Shown one piece after another: positions 17,329 through 25,636 of a stretch of 40,739 nucleotides of DNA. The DNA is taken from the NCBI GenBank assembly GCA_902594705.1, contig CACJNI010000007.1:1-40739 (forward strand), written 5' to 3'. The notes beneath the pieces are model-generated. The model was not told the DNA's origin. It saw only the letters and a list, made by a program, of their open reading frames with translations, and ran no database searches. The position numbers and the translations under genes are program-made. Positions within the stretch are counted from its first letter, which is position 1, and every line of letters begins with the position of its first letter. The DNA comes from an uncultured Pelagibacteraceae bacterium. Lineage in GTDB: Bacteria > Pseudomonadota > Alphaproteobacteria > Pelagibacterales > Pelagibacteraceae.

Positions 17329-18518
17329 AGAATTACTTTTCTATTATAAAAATCTTCAATTTGTTCATCTTTGTAACCAAAGATTTGCATAACCTCTTTA
17401 GTATGTTCTCCTAAGTTTGGAGCGCCTTTTGACTTTTCGGTTTTGCTCTTTGAAAATTTGATAGGCATACCAATAGCCTTACTTTTACCAGCTTTTTTGT
17501 TATCTACTTCTATAACCATTTCTCTCTCAATTGTTTGAGGATCTTTAAACATGTCTGTTATAGAGTTAATAGGTCCGCATGGTAATCCATTATCATCAAA
17601 GATTTTTAACCATTCACTAGAAGTTTTTTTAATTAGTTCTTCGTTAAGAATATCAACTAATTCTTTTAAATTTTGTTTTCTATTTAAATTTGATGAAAAT
17701 TTTTCGTTTTCTTGCAAGTCTTCACGACCAATTGCTTTAAGTAACATCAACCAAGTGTTTTGATTTGATGCACCTACCGTAATCCATTTATCTTTTGTTT
17801 TAAATGCTTGATAAGGAGCTGTTAAAGGATGTGCTGAACCTAAAGGTCCAGGCGACTCTCCAGTTGCACCTGCAATAGCAGACTGCCAGTAAGTATGAAC
17901 AATACCTGCTTCATATAGTGATGTATCAACTTTTTGTCCTTCTCCTGTTTTTTCTCTATGAACTAATGCTGCTAAAATTCCACTGGCTGCAAGTAAACCT
18001 GCCGTGATATCTGTTATAGGTGCACCTACTTTCATTGGTGGTTTATCTTTACTTTCGCCAGTAATACTCATTAATCCACTCATTCCTTGTGCAACCAAAT
18101 CAAATCCTCCTTTATCTGCGTAAGGACCCGTTCTACCATATCCTGAAATTTCACATAATATGATTTTAGGATTAATTTCTGACATTACATCATATCCAAC
18201 TCCTAATTTTTCTAATGTCCCTTTTCTAAAATTTTCCAAAACTACATCAGAATTTTTTACCATCGTTTTAAATATCTCTATTCCATCTTTGTCTTTTAAA
18301 TTTAATGCGATACCTTTCTTGTTTCTATTCATCATCATGAAAGCTGCAGACTCACCGTTAATTTCTGGTGGTAAGAAATTTCTGGTATCATCTCCTCCGG
18401 GTGTCTTTTCTATTTTAATTACCTCTGCACCTAGATCAGATAATAATAATCCACAAGTTGGGCCAGCCATTATTTGTGCCATCTCAAGTACACGAATGCC
18501 TTTTAATGATGCAGTCAT
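17325..18518 (-). CDS. CaiB/BaiF family III CoA-transferase
   Basis: A 397-residue class III CoA-transferase with MAGPTCGLLLSDLGAEVIKIE at the N-terminus (quoted in part as GAEVIKIE), NRNKKGIALNL near 64, and the catalytic Asp at D140 in KGGFDLVAQGMSG. It moves CoA from a donor acyl-CoA to a free carboxylate. It is the last gene of the P-Q-M-ECH operon of TRAP system 2, so the imported carboxylate is the likely acceptor. Carnitine/crotonobetaine (CaiB-CaiD-like pair), formate-oxalate and succinate-linked acids are all possible. It overlaps the converging dehydrogenase gene by 4 bp. Confidence 0.9.
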   Translation of the reverse strand: MTASLKGIRVLEMAQIMAGPTCGLLLSDLGAEVIKIEKTPGGDDTRNFLPPEINGESAAFMMMNRNKKGIALNLKDKDGIEIFKTMVKNSDVVLENFRKGTLEKLGVGYDVMSEINPKIILCEISGYGRTGPYADKGGFDLVAQGMSGLMSITGESKDKPPMKVGAPITDITAGLLAASGILAALVHREKTGEGQKVDTSLYEAGIVHTYWQSAIAGATGESPGPLGSAHPLTAPYQAFKTKDKWITVGASNQNTWLMLLKAIGREDLQENEKFSSNLNRKQNLKELVDILNEELIKKTSSEWLKIFDDNGLPCGPINSITDMFKDPQTIEREMVIEVDNKKAGKSKAIGMPIKFSKSKTEKSKGAPNLGEHTKEVMQIFGYKDEQIEDFYNRKVIL

Positions 18519-18521
18519 CTA

Positions 18522-19304
18522 TTACTTATTTTTGAATTTTGGTTTTGTTTTATTTAAAAAAGATTGATATCCGATTTTGAAATCTTGCGTATCGTAACAT
18601 TTATAACCTAGATTATTTATTTTTTCTGTGACTTTTCCATTTTTTAAGATGTTTCTTGCAAATTGCTTATGCCACCTTGCAACTTTTGGAGCGCCTTCGC
18701 ATATTAATTCAGCTGATTTATATGCTTCTTTTTCTACATCTTTATCATTCACTACTCTATTAACTAGCCTCTTTTGAAAGGCTTCATCAGCTCCAAATAT
18801 TCTTCCTTCAAATAATATTTCCATTGCCGTTGTGTAATTGGTTACTTTTAAAAGCACCTCAAGTTCTTTTGCAGCCATTGTTAAGCCTAATCTTTTAATT
18901 GGAACTCCAAACCTAGAGTTTTTGCCACAAATTCTAATGTCACAACATCCTGCTATTTCCAATCCACCACCAACACATATTCCTTCAATCAAAGCAATTG
19001 TTGGTATTGGGCAATCAAAAATTGCACCAAGTGTTCCGTGTAAAAATTTACCGTAAGATTTAGCTAATTTTGATGAAGATCTTTGTTTTTTAAATTCTCC
19101 AATATCATTTCCTGGTGAAAAAGATTTACCACCCTCTCCTCTTATTATGATGCATCTTAAATTGTTATTCTTTGATAGCTTTTTAAAAACTTTGCCAAGC
19201 TCAATCCACATTGGCTTAGTCATTGCATTTAGTTTTTCTGGTCTATTTATAACAACTTCAACTAAATGTTTATTTTTTTTATTTACTTTAATTAATTTGC
19301 TCAT
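18522..19304 (-). CDS. Enoyl-CoA hydratase/isomerase (crotonase) family
   Basis: A 260-residue crotonase-fold protein with the oxyanion-hole segments IIIRGEGGKSFSPGNDI near 52 (quoted in part) and EGICVGGGLEIAGCCDI near 107. E116 in GGLEIAG matches one catalytic Glu of crotonase. The second is missing: FGVPIKRLG has Ile where crotonase has Glu. This suggests a one-acid variant such as CaiD-like racemase/hydratase, isomerase or hydrolase, not a classic beta-oxidation hydratase. It sits between dctM and the CoA-transferase, with 0 and 3 bp gaps, so it works on the CoA ester made there. Confidence 0.88.
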   Translation of the reverse strand: MSKLIKVNKKNKHLVEVVINRPEKLNAMTKPMWIELGKVFKKLSKNNNLRCIIIRGEGGKSFSPGNDIGEFKKQRSSSKLAKSYGKFLHGTLGAIFDCPIPTIALIEGICVGGGLEIAGCCDIRICGKNSRFGVPIKRLGLTMAAKELEVLLKVTNYTTAMEILFEGRIFGADEAFQKRLVNRVVNDKDVEKEAYKSAELICEGAPKVARWHKQFARNILKNGKVTEKINNLGYKCYDTQDFKIGYQSFLNKTKPKFKNK

Positions 19305-20588
19305 TTAGCTCCTATAAAAAAACTCAACTAATGTCATTGGTATAGCTGGAACATAAGTTACTAACATTAACAATACTAATAATACACATATAAAGGATAT
19401 ATTAGATCTAGTTACATCCCATATGTCTGCTTTTGCAACGGAACAAGCCGTAACTAGAACACTTGCAACAGGAGGTGTTTGTTGACCAATTGCTAAATTT
19501 AAAGTTACAATTATACCAAAGTGAACTGGATCAATACCTACTGCATTAACTAATGGCATTACAATTGGAACTGTTAAAATTATTGCAGCAACTGAATGTA
19601 AAAAGAAACCTATTACTAGAAGAAATACATTTAGTATTCCTAAGACTGCATATTTATTATTTGTAAAATCAATAATTGACTCTGCAACTTTTTGTGGGAT
19701 TTGTTCAATTGTTAAAAATTCACCAAGTAATACAGATGCGGCTACTAATAACATTACTGATGCTGTTTGAATTGCTCCTTCACAAGCTGACTCATATAAT
19801 CTTTTAAAATCTATTTCTTTATAAATAAATCCAATAACTAATGATGCTACAACTGCTAAACCTGCTCCTTCAGTTGCAGTTACAACTCCTCCAAAAATTC
19901 CACCTAAGATAATAATTGGTAATAAAAATGCTAGTGCTGCATCTTTTGCAGTTTTCTTAACATTTGGAATATTAAATGTTTCTTCAACAGGAAAGTTTTT
20001 ACGTCTTGCAGTAATATATGCTGCTAACATTAAGAAGAAGCCACCTATTACACCTGGAACTATTCCTGCTACAAACAATTGCACAACTGAACTTTGAGCC
20101 ATTACAGCATAAACAATCATTGGTATTGACGGTGGAATAATTATTGCCAAAGATGCTGACGATGAAGTTACTGCAGCAGCGAAAGGACCAGGGTATCCTT
20201 TTTTCTTCATCGCTGGAATTAAAATAGATCCAAGTGCTGCAACATCTGCTACAGCTGAACCAGAAATTTCTGCAAAAAACATAGAGGTAGCAATGTTAAT
20301 CATGCTAAGACCACCCTTGATAAATCCTACAAGTGCTGATGCAAAAGCAATTAATCTTCTAGAAATACCTGCACTATTCATAATTGATCCAGCTAAGATA
20401 AATAAAGGAATAGCAATCAATGGAAACTTCATTGATCCATCAAACATTACGATTGCAGTATCAATTAAAAAACTTGTTCCCGTCTTCAATACCATTGCAA
20501 TAATTGTTGTTACCGCAAGGCCAATAGCGATAGGTACATTTATAGATAAAAGAAGTAGAAGGACTGCAAACATTGTAAGAATTATCAT
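19305..20588 (-). CDS. dctM: TRAP transporter large permease subunit (DctM), TRAP system 2
   Basis: A 427-residue polytopic membrane protein of the standard DctM length with INVPIAIGLAVTTI, FVAGIVPGVIGGFFLML and a VATSMFFAEISGSAVADVAALGSI-type core (cited in part). It is distinct from the system 1 DctM and belongs to the C4-dicarboxylate/sialic-acid-like branch. Its ATG overlaps the DctQ stop by one base, and the enoyl-CoA hydratase ATG follows its stop region directly. The substrate is probably an organic acid destined for CoA activation. Confidence 0.93.
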   Translation of the reverse strand: MIILTMFAVLLLLLSINVPIAIGLAVTTIIAMVLKTGTSFLIDTAIVMFDGSMKFPLIAIPLFILAGSIMNSAGISRRLIAFASALVGFIKGGLSMINIATSMFFAEISGSAVADVAALGSILIPAMKKKGYPGPFAAAVTSSSASLAIIIPPSIPMIVYAVMAQSSVVQLFVAGIVPGVIGGFFLMLAAYITARRKNFPVEETFNIPNVKKTAKDAALAFLLPIIILGGIFGGVVTATEGAGLAVVASLVIGFIYKEIDFKRLYESACEGAIQTASVMLLVAASVLLGEFLTIEQIPQKVAESIIDFTNNKYAVLGILNVFLLVIGFFLHSVAAIILTVPIVMPLVNAVGIDPVHFGIIVTLNLAIGQQTPPVASVLVTACSVAKADIWDVTRSNISFICVLLVLLMLVTYVPAIPMTLVEFFYRS

Positions 20589-21097
20589 TAAATATCTCCT
20601 GTTTGCTCTTCACCTGTTGTTTGAAGAACTAAATTTTTATAGTCTTCAGGAATTCTTAAAGTTTCAGATAAAATAAATAAACATGATGCAATTGGAATAA
20701 CTGATTGCACAAAAGGTTGCGGAACCCACTCTAATGTTACTAGGGTTTCTCCTGTTATAAGAGTTAAAACTAAATAACCATAGTAAGCCAATAATATTAA
20801 AAAACCATAAACAACTAATTTTGACACTACAAAGAAAATTTTTCTAAGCGCTAATGGAAAGGCTTTAAAAATACTTGGAACACTTATATGAGAACCTTTT
20901 AAGGCTGCATAAGCTGAACCATAATAAGTTATCCATGCAAGTTGAACAGCTGCAACCTCATCATACCAAACTAAGGCACTGCCAGCAAAACGAAAAGTAA
21001 CACCAAGTAAAACTGTTACTGCTAATGCTACCATCATTATAAACAGTATTAGTTTTAATATTTTTTCGTATGAATTTATAAATTTTTGTAATGTCAT
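20588..21097 (-). CDS. dctQ: TRAP transporter small permease subunit (DctQ), TRAP system 2
   Basis: A 169-residue membrane protein with four helices and the family's WYDEVAAVQLAWITYYGSAYA-type segment (cited in part) and SHISVPSIF. It is intact here, in contrast to the frameshifted Q of system 1. Its candidate ribosome-binding site (GAGGG) lies in the 3' arm of a 9-bp GC-rich hairpin just upstream, so translation may be throttled. One-base overlap with DctM. Confidence 0.93.
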   Translation of the reverse strand: MTLQKFINSYEKILKLILFIMMVALAVTVLLGVTFRFAGSALVWYDEVAAVQLAWITYYGSAYAALKGSHISVPSIFKAFPLALRKIFFVVSKLVVYGFLILLAYYGYLVLTLITGETLVTLEWVPQPFVQSVIPIASCLFILSETLRIPEDYKNLVLQTTGEEQTGDI

Positions 21098-21104
21098 TTT
21101 TTTT

Positions 21105-21127
21105 CAGGCCCTCTGATAGAGGGCCTG
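21105..21127 (-). promoter_or_regulatory. GC-rich hairpin over the dctQ ribosome-binding region
   Basis: A perfect 9-bp stem (CAGGCCCTC / GAGGGCCTG) with a 5-nt loop lies in the 42-bp gap between dctP stop and dctQ ATG. On the mRNA it is followed by A7 then AUG, not by a U-run, so it is not a Rho-independent terminator. The only Shine-Dalgarno-like GAGGG is in its 3' arm. It could hide that site or act as a 3' stabiliser of a processed dctP mRNA. Either would lift the P to Q ratio. Confidence 0.7.
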
Positions 21128-21139
21128 TTACAAATTATG

Positions 21140-22114
21140 TTAATTTGCTAAAGACGATACTTTATCAATTAACGCACCACCAGTTGGAACTTCTGACGCG
21201 AATTGATCGTATATTCCTTTACTTGCACTAATGAAAGCACCTTTATCAGCTTCGTTTACTTGAACTCCAGCTGATTTGATAACTCCCAATAAAGATTTTT
21301 CAAGATTAGCAGCTTCAGCGTACACAAACTTTTGTGTATCTTTAGCAGCTTGCTCTAAAATACTTTGTACATCTGCAGGTAGTTTGCTCCAGTGGTCTTT
21401 ATGTACTGTTACATAAGCAGGAGTGTAAACGTGACCTGTAATTGATAAATATTTTTGAACTTCTTGGAATTTAGCACTAGCAATCTGAGCATATGGGTTT
21501 TCTTGTCCATCCATAGTTCCTGTTTTCAAAGCAGTAAATACTTCTGAGAAAGACATTGGAGTTGGGTTTGCACCATATGATTGGAACATTTTAACTCTCC
21601 ATTTTGATTTAGGTGTTCTTAATTTAATTCCTTTTAAGTCACCTGGAGTGTTAATTGGTCTAGTGTTGTTTGTGATATGTCTAAATCCATTTTCCCAAAC
21701 AGCAATAACTTTGTATCCAGTTTTATCTTCAAGATTTTTAAACATTCCTGGTAAAACTTGGCTTTCAACTTTATTCATGTGTTTTCTGTCTTTAATTATG
21801 AAAGGCATATCAAATACACCAAACTCATCATGAATAGATGCCATTACTGATGAAGGTAACCACATGTTAACTGTACCTAATTTTAGTTTTTGCATTCCTT
21901 GTTTGTCTTTACCAAGTTGCGAAGAACCAAAAACAGTTACTTTTCCTTTGCTGCCTAATCTCTCATTTGCAAGTTTAGCAAAATGATCAACTGATGCAGA
22001 AAATAAAGATCCAGGTTTTCCTACGTGTCCAAATTTTACTTCAGTTGAATTTGCTGAGAAACTTAAAAATAGAGAAGATAATAAAACAACAATTATTTTA
22101 AAATATTTGTTCAT
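21140..22114 (-). CDS. dctP: TRAP transporter substrate-binding protein (DctP), TRAP system 2
   Basis: A 324-residue exported binding protein with a signal peptide ending near residue 23. Family markers are R145 in ENGFRHITN, R166 in GIKLRTPKSK (the usual carboxylate-binding Arg), and DGQENPYAQI near 202. An AGAGGGA Shine-Dalgarno stands before the ATG. It is the first gene of the P-Q-M-ECH-CoA-transferase operon, so its ligand is a carboxylate that is then turned into a CoA ester. The binding site otherwise gives no firm ligand assignment. Confidence 0.92.
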   Translation of the reverse strand: MNKYFKIIVVLLSSLFLSFSANSTEVKFGHVGKPGSLFSASVDHFAKLANERLGSKGKVTVFGSSQLGKDKQGMQKLKLGTVNMWLPSSVMASIHDEFGVFDMPFIIKDRKHMNKVESQVLPGMFKNLEDKTGYKVIAVWENGFRHITNNTRPINTPGDLKGIKLRTPKSKWRVKMFQSYGANPTPMSFSEVFTALKTGTMDGQENPYAQIASAKFQEVQKYLSITGHVYTPAYVTVHKDHWSKLPADVQSILEQAAKDTQKFVYAEAANLEKSLLGVIKSAGVQVNEADKGAFISASKGIYDQFASEVPTGGALIDKVSSLAN

Positions 22115-22202
22115 ATTTCCCTCTTAAGTTTGTTTTTTTAAGACAACTTACAGAAAATATGAATGCAGTGCTAGAGATTAAATTGGCGTATCGGAAAAAA
22201 AA

Positions 22203-22472
22203 TTATCGATCTTTAAATTCAAGATTACCTCGAGAGTCGACACTCTTTTTGACATGCTGATAATAGGTAGGATTATCAATCAGTCTTGACATATCTATAC
22301 CCTTATTCTCATAACGTCTTTTTATTGTCATTCTTGGGATTATTACTAGATTCATGTTGTCAATGAAGTCCTCAGTCCACTCTTTCTCTATTTTATCTTT
22401 GACCAATCTTTTCAAAAATACCCTTAAATCAGAACAACTAAGGTGTTTAATTTTTTCGTTATACAATACCAT
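22203..22472 (-). CDS. Hypothetical protein (89 aa)
   Basis: I do not recognise this protein. It is small, charged and soluble-looking, with a helical N-terminal half (SCSDLRVFLKRLVKDKIEKE) and a basic middle (IPRMTIKRRYENKG). There is no signal peptide or membrane helix. It lies 24 bp downstream of the Cys-rich secreted protein gene on the same strand. The upstream region lacks an obvious Shine-Dalgarno. The balanced codon usage and open frame of 90 codons support a real gene. Confidence 0.6.
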   Translation of the reverse strand: MVLYNEKIKHLSCSDLRVFLKRLVKDKIEKEWTEDFIDNMNLVIIPRMTIKRRYENKGIDMSRLIDNPTYYQHVKKSVDSRGNLEFKDR

Positions 22473-22496
22473 TTTGATGAATATATAATCTTGGTA

Positions 22497-23198
22497 TTAT
22501 CTTGCAAGTTTAATAAATATATCTCCCATACCTGACTGAAGCTGATCTAATGGAGTGTTGTTTCTAAGAGTACAATATCTGCCAGTCACTTGGTGTCTAT
22601 CTATTGCATTAACATTATATTGAGTGCAGGTTTTGGCTTTGTGTAATAAACCAATGACCAGTTTTCCATCTACTACTGAAACTTGTTTTGTATCTAAATC
22701 ATTGCCATTACAAAAGTATTTTTTGTTTACCCTTTCAGGAAAATCTGTTTTCCCACAAGGATTTTCAATAGTGAAAACATAAAATTCTTTTTCTATGCCT
22801 TTAAATTTATGTTTCATCTTAGTTGTTTTTGAATATTTCATTAAATCACAGGAGCATGGAATGCAGCATCTATAATATTCACCACATATCTTTTTTCCTG
22901 TGTTGTTTTCAGATAAATAAACATATTCTGGAACAGCATTTGGACTTATTAAAGAACCTGATACTGCACAATATAATTTATTATATTCTACAAAATCTTC
23001 ATACGAGATATCTTTATCAATTATATATTTAAAAAATTTAGGACCTGCCGCATTTCTATTTCTGTCTGGGAAAATTTTATTCCAATCATTAACGATATCT
23101 TGATAATAGTTTTTTTCTTGAGAATTTGCTGAATTTATCGGAATTGAAAAAAAGATAACAAATATAATAAGACTAAGTATATTTTTAATACTGTACAT
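22497..23198 (-). CDS. Hypothetical Cys-rich exported protein (233 aa)
   Basis: An N-terminal signal peptide (hydrophobic 8-20, cleavage near NSANSQ) leads into a mature part with ten cysteines, including a tight CGEYYRCCIPCSCDL cluster in the middle of the protein. Such a Cys cluster in the periplasm suggests several disulfides or metal binding. No family was recognised. The 89-aa gene follows it on the same strand. The 47-aa membrane protein gene lies just upstream, so the three may be one unit. Confidence 0.7.
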   Translation of the reverse strand: MYSIKNILSLIIFVIFFSIPINSANSQEKNYYQDIVNDWNKIFPDRNRNAAGPKFFKYIIDKDISYEDFVEYNKLYCAVSGSLISPNAVPEYVYLSENNTGKKICGEYYRCCIPCSCDLMKYSKTTKMKHKFKGIEKEFYVFTIENPCGKTDFPERVNKKYFCNGNDLDTKQVSVVDGKLVIGLLHKAKTCTQYNVNAIDRHQVTGRYCTLRNNTPLDQLQSGMGDIFIKLAR

Positions 23199-23209
23199 TA
23201 ACTAATGAT

Positions 23210-23353
23210 TTAAAAACCCATATTTGACCAGTTGCTTCGGTCTTGAGTTTTACTATTGAATTTTTTTAATTCTTCCTCAGATGGTTCCCTAAAAAGATAC
23301 ATTACAATTCCTGAAACAAATAATGCCAATAATGATAAAGAACAAATAGTCAT
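23210..23353 (-). CDS. Small membrane protein (47 aa)
   Basis: A frame of 47 codons, ATG at 23353-23351 to TAA at 23212-23210. The product has one hydrophobic N-terminal helix (MTICSLSLLALFVSGIVMYL) followed by a charged tail with REPSEEELKKFNSK. The hydrophobic-then-charged layout and composition are those of small inner-membrane proteins. No clear Shine-Dalgarno and no family recognised. It lies between the Cys-rich protein and the FG-GAP protein on the same strand, filling what would otherwise be a 213-bp gap. Confidence 0.55.
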   Translation of the reverse strand: MTICSLSLLALFVSGIVMYLFREPSEEELKKFNSKTQDRSNWSNMGF

Positions 23354-23411
23354 AAGCTTGGTATATAAAAGCTTTATAATTTTTCAACACTATATAATGA
23401 GTAGTATTGTC

Positions 23412-24839
23412 CTATAATTTTTGTCTAAATTCGTAAGTTTTATTTAATTCATCTATATCAAATGTTTCTATTGATCCATCAGTCCATTTAATTTCAACTT
23501 TAAAATCTTTTTCACCTTTTCTTATTCCATAATGAGCAACGGGTTCCATCTGACAAAGATAACCTGAACCTGCATCAATTGTTTTTGAGTGAATTCTTTT
23601 ATTAGATTTTATTGTTACTGTTGCTCCTCTTGCTGGAGCTCCATACTGATTAAGAGGCTTAATTCTTAAATAATTAAAATTTGTAATATCTGCTTTATAT
23701 AAAGTTAATGGTTGAAACCCTGACTCTCCGTGAGAAACTAATAGCTCTAAAATTCCATCGCCATCAACGTCTGCAACACCTGCTCCAGTTCCAAGTCCAA
23801 CGGTCTCTAAACCATTTTCCATTTTAATTTCTTTAAATACTCCACCCTCTAAAACTTTGAAAAGCTTATTTGATTCTCCAATATTGTTCATAAAAATTTC
23901 ATCATATCCATCATTATCAAAATCAGCTGAAATAACTGTTCTTATTTTTGTAGGATCATTGTATGGAGATGTTGATATATCTTTGAATTTATCTCCATCT
24001 AAAACATAAGCTCTATGCATTCCATCCCAGTTTGAGGATAAAATATCTAATCTTCCTCTATATAAAATATCACTTAGTGCTGTTCCTCTACCATTTTCAA
24101 ATCTATCTTGAACTGCATACTCTTTAGCTACATCTTGGAATGATCCTTTAGAATTATAATATAAAAAGTTATCTCCTCTTTCATTTGCAGCAAAAATATC
24201 AGATCTATCTGAAAGAATATGTCCAGACACTATGGCTCTACCTCCGGTAATTTTATCAATTGATAATGATTTAGCTTGGTCTTTTATTCGATCTCTAATT
24301 AATTCATAAAATCGAGTAGGACCACCATAATTTGCAACGTAAATACCATATGCACCATCACCATTTCTATCTACACAAACAACTGACCTTCCAGCTGTTA
24401 AGTTTAATTCATTTTGATTAATTTCTTTTTCAAATAAATCCTCAAATTTATTATTATTTAAATCTATTAATCGATCAGAATAAATTTTTGATCCACTATA
24501 TGTATCGGTATTTAAAAAATAAATTTCTTCATAACCATCTTGATCGATATCACAAGCGGCAACACCAATTGTTCTTCTTTCTTCATCTGTAAATATTTTT
24601 TCATTTATTATATTGATTAATTTTCCATCTTTATAAGAAAGAGCTAGATTTTTAAAACCAAAGCCAGTTACCACAAATTCATATTTATTATCTTTGTTAA
24701 CATCTGTAACAGAAACTCCATAACTCAGTCGAAATTCATTTTCTGCTATTTGATCAGTTATATTTAAGAAAAAATCTTTAGCGTTTGCATAATTAAATAC
24801 TGATAGAATACTGAGAAAAACAAAGATAATTTTTTTCAT
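23412..24839 (-). CDS. FG-GAP/VCBS repeat protein with C-terminal ASPIC/UnbV domain (CRTAC1-like)
   Basis: I chose the ATG at 24839 because an AAGAG ribosome-binding site sits 7-8 bases before it; an in-frame TTG at 24845 would add two residues. The 475-residue product has a signal peptide ending YANA. About six FG-GAP beta-propeller repeats follow, with Ca2+-binding-like D-x-D/N-x-D-G loops (DVNKDNKYE, DIDQDGYEE, DRNGDGAYG, DFDNDGYDE, DVDGDGILE). The C-terminal UnbV segment (NYLRIKPLNQYGAPARGATV) ends it. Such proteins sit in the periplasm or on the surface; function is unknown in bacteria, and adhesion or ligand binding are guesses. Confidence 0.88.
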   Translation of the reverse strand: MKKIIFVFLSILSVFNYANAKDFFLNITDQIAENEFRLSYGVSVTDVNKDNKYEFVVTGFGFKNLALSYKDGKLINIINEKIFTDEERRTIGVAACDIDQDGYEEIYFLNTDTYSGSKIYSDRLIDLNNNKFEDLFEKEINQNELNLTAGRSVVCVDRNGDGAYGIYVANYGGPTRFYELIRDRIKDQAKSLSIDKITGGRAIVSGHILSDRSDIFAANERGDNFLYYNSKGSFQDVAKEYAVQDRFENGRGTALSDILYRGRLDILSSNWDGMHRAYVLDGDKFKDISTSPYNDPTKIRTVISADFDNDGYDEIFMNNIGESNKLFKVLEGGVFKEIKMENGLETVGLGTGAGVADVDGDGILELLVSHGESGFQPLTLYKADITNFNYLRIKPLNQYGAPARGATVTIKSNKRIHSKTIDAGSGYLCQMEPVAHYGIRKGEKDFKVEIKWTDGSIETFDIDELNKTYEFRQKL

Positions 24840-24889
24840 AATCAAGCTCTTTATTGGAATTTTAAAATTATAATATGAGATAAATTAGC

Positions 24890-25087
24890 TTACTCGAGTA
24901 AGCCTAATATTGAATAAATAACTAACCCTATGATTGCAGCAAAGAAAATTAAAAATGAAATTTGACTAAAAATATTATTCTTTGATCTAATTTCTCCTTT
25001 TTTGTACTTTCTAATCTGAATTATACCAAACCTAATTACAATTAAACCAAAGATTAAAAGTGATACTTTAAATAAAAATTCAATCAT
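24890..25087 (-). CDS. Small membrane protein (65 aa)
   Basis: I chose ATG at 25087-25085 (MIEFLFKVSLLIFGL), because the frame extended to 25132 would place 15 Lys/Arg-rich residues before the first helix and lie entirely inside the upstream gene. Two membrane helices flank a short basic loop (RKYKKGEIRSKNN). The start overlaps the end of the 182-residue gene by 8 bp, so translation is coupled. The family was not recognised. Confidence 0.65.
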   Translation of the reverse strand: MIEFLFKVSLLIFGLIVIRFGIIQIRKYKKGEIRSKNNIFSQISFLIFFAAIIGLVIYSILGLLE

Positions 25088-25628
25088 TTTTTTTATTTTT
25101 CTTATAATTTTCCATCCATTTGTTAAATACAATTATTGCATCATTCATATCATTTGTTTTATTTGGATGATTTTTAGCCCTACCTAGCATAGTTGCAATA
25201 ACATTTACTTGATATTTTAGTGGTCTTTTTTTTATAGCTGAAACAGTAAACAATGCTTTTTCCTTATCTTTAAAACCTAAGCCTTTTAAGGTTGTCTCTG
25301 GTTTATAATCTGAAAATAAAGAAAGATTTAAAGGTTTAAATTTTTTATCTTTGATTAGTTTATTCATTGGCATTTTATCAACTATTTCAAAGATTTTTTT
25401 TGTATATATTTTATCTAATTCAATTTTTATTGTGCCATCAAAACCAATTAAAGTAACTTTAAATTTTTTTGATTTATCTAATTTTGAAACTAATTTTATA
25501 TATCTTTTGTGAAAACCTTTGATATCTTTTTTGTATAAATCTTTTGATTTTTTATAGTCTGGATGGCTGTAATTAGGTGTGTTAAGGACTAACAATCTAC
25601 ATTTCCATAGATATTTTTTAAAACTCAT
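25080..25628 (-). CDS. DUF4174-like protein with an extra C-terminal domain (182 aa)
   Basis: The first about 100 residues resemble DUF4174: an opening YLWKCRLLVLNTPN, a central basic helix, then VTLIGFDGTIKIEL and IVDKMPMN, where that family has an LIGxDG...IDxMPMR pattern. This is recall from memory, so it is tentative. Residues from about 108 form a second module (GLGFKDKEKALFTV, ATMLGRAKNHPNKTNDMNDA, FNKWMENY) that I do not recognise with certainty. There is no signal peptide, unlike many DUF4174 proteins. It lies 8 bp downstream of the 863-residue fusion gene and overlaps the following small membrane protein gene. Confidence 0.6.
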   Translation of the reverse strand: MSFKKYLWKCRLLVLNTPNYSHPDYKKSKDLYKKDIKGFHKRYIKLVSKLDKSKKFKVTLIGFDGTIKIELDKIYTKKIFEIVDKMPMNKLIKDKKFKPLNLSLFSDYKPETTLKGLGFKDKEKALFTVSAIKKRPLKYQVNVIATMLGRAKNHPNKTNDMNDAIIVFNKWMENYKKNKKND

Positions 25629-25636
25629 TAAAAAAA

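Noticed and set aside
21105..21127. Hairpin between dctP and dctQ of TRAP system 2 as a Rho-independent terminator
   Set aside because: On the transcribed strand it is followed by A7, not T. The T-run lies on the other strand, where no gene ends.
22231..22245. Adjacent XhoI and SalI sites suggesting vector polylinker
   Set aside because: They lie in frame within a plausible gene with normal neighbours; only two six-base sites, so chance is sufficient.
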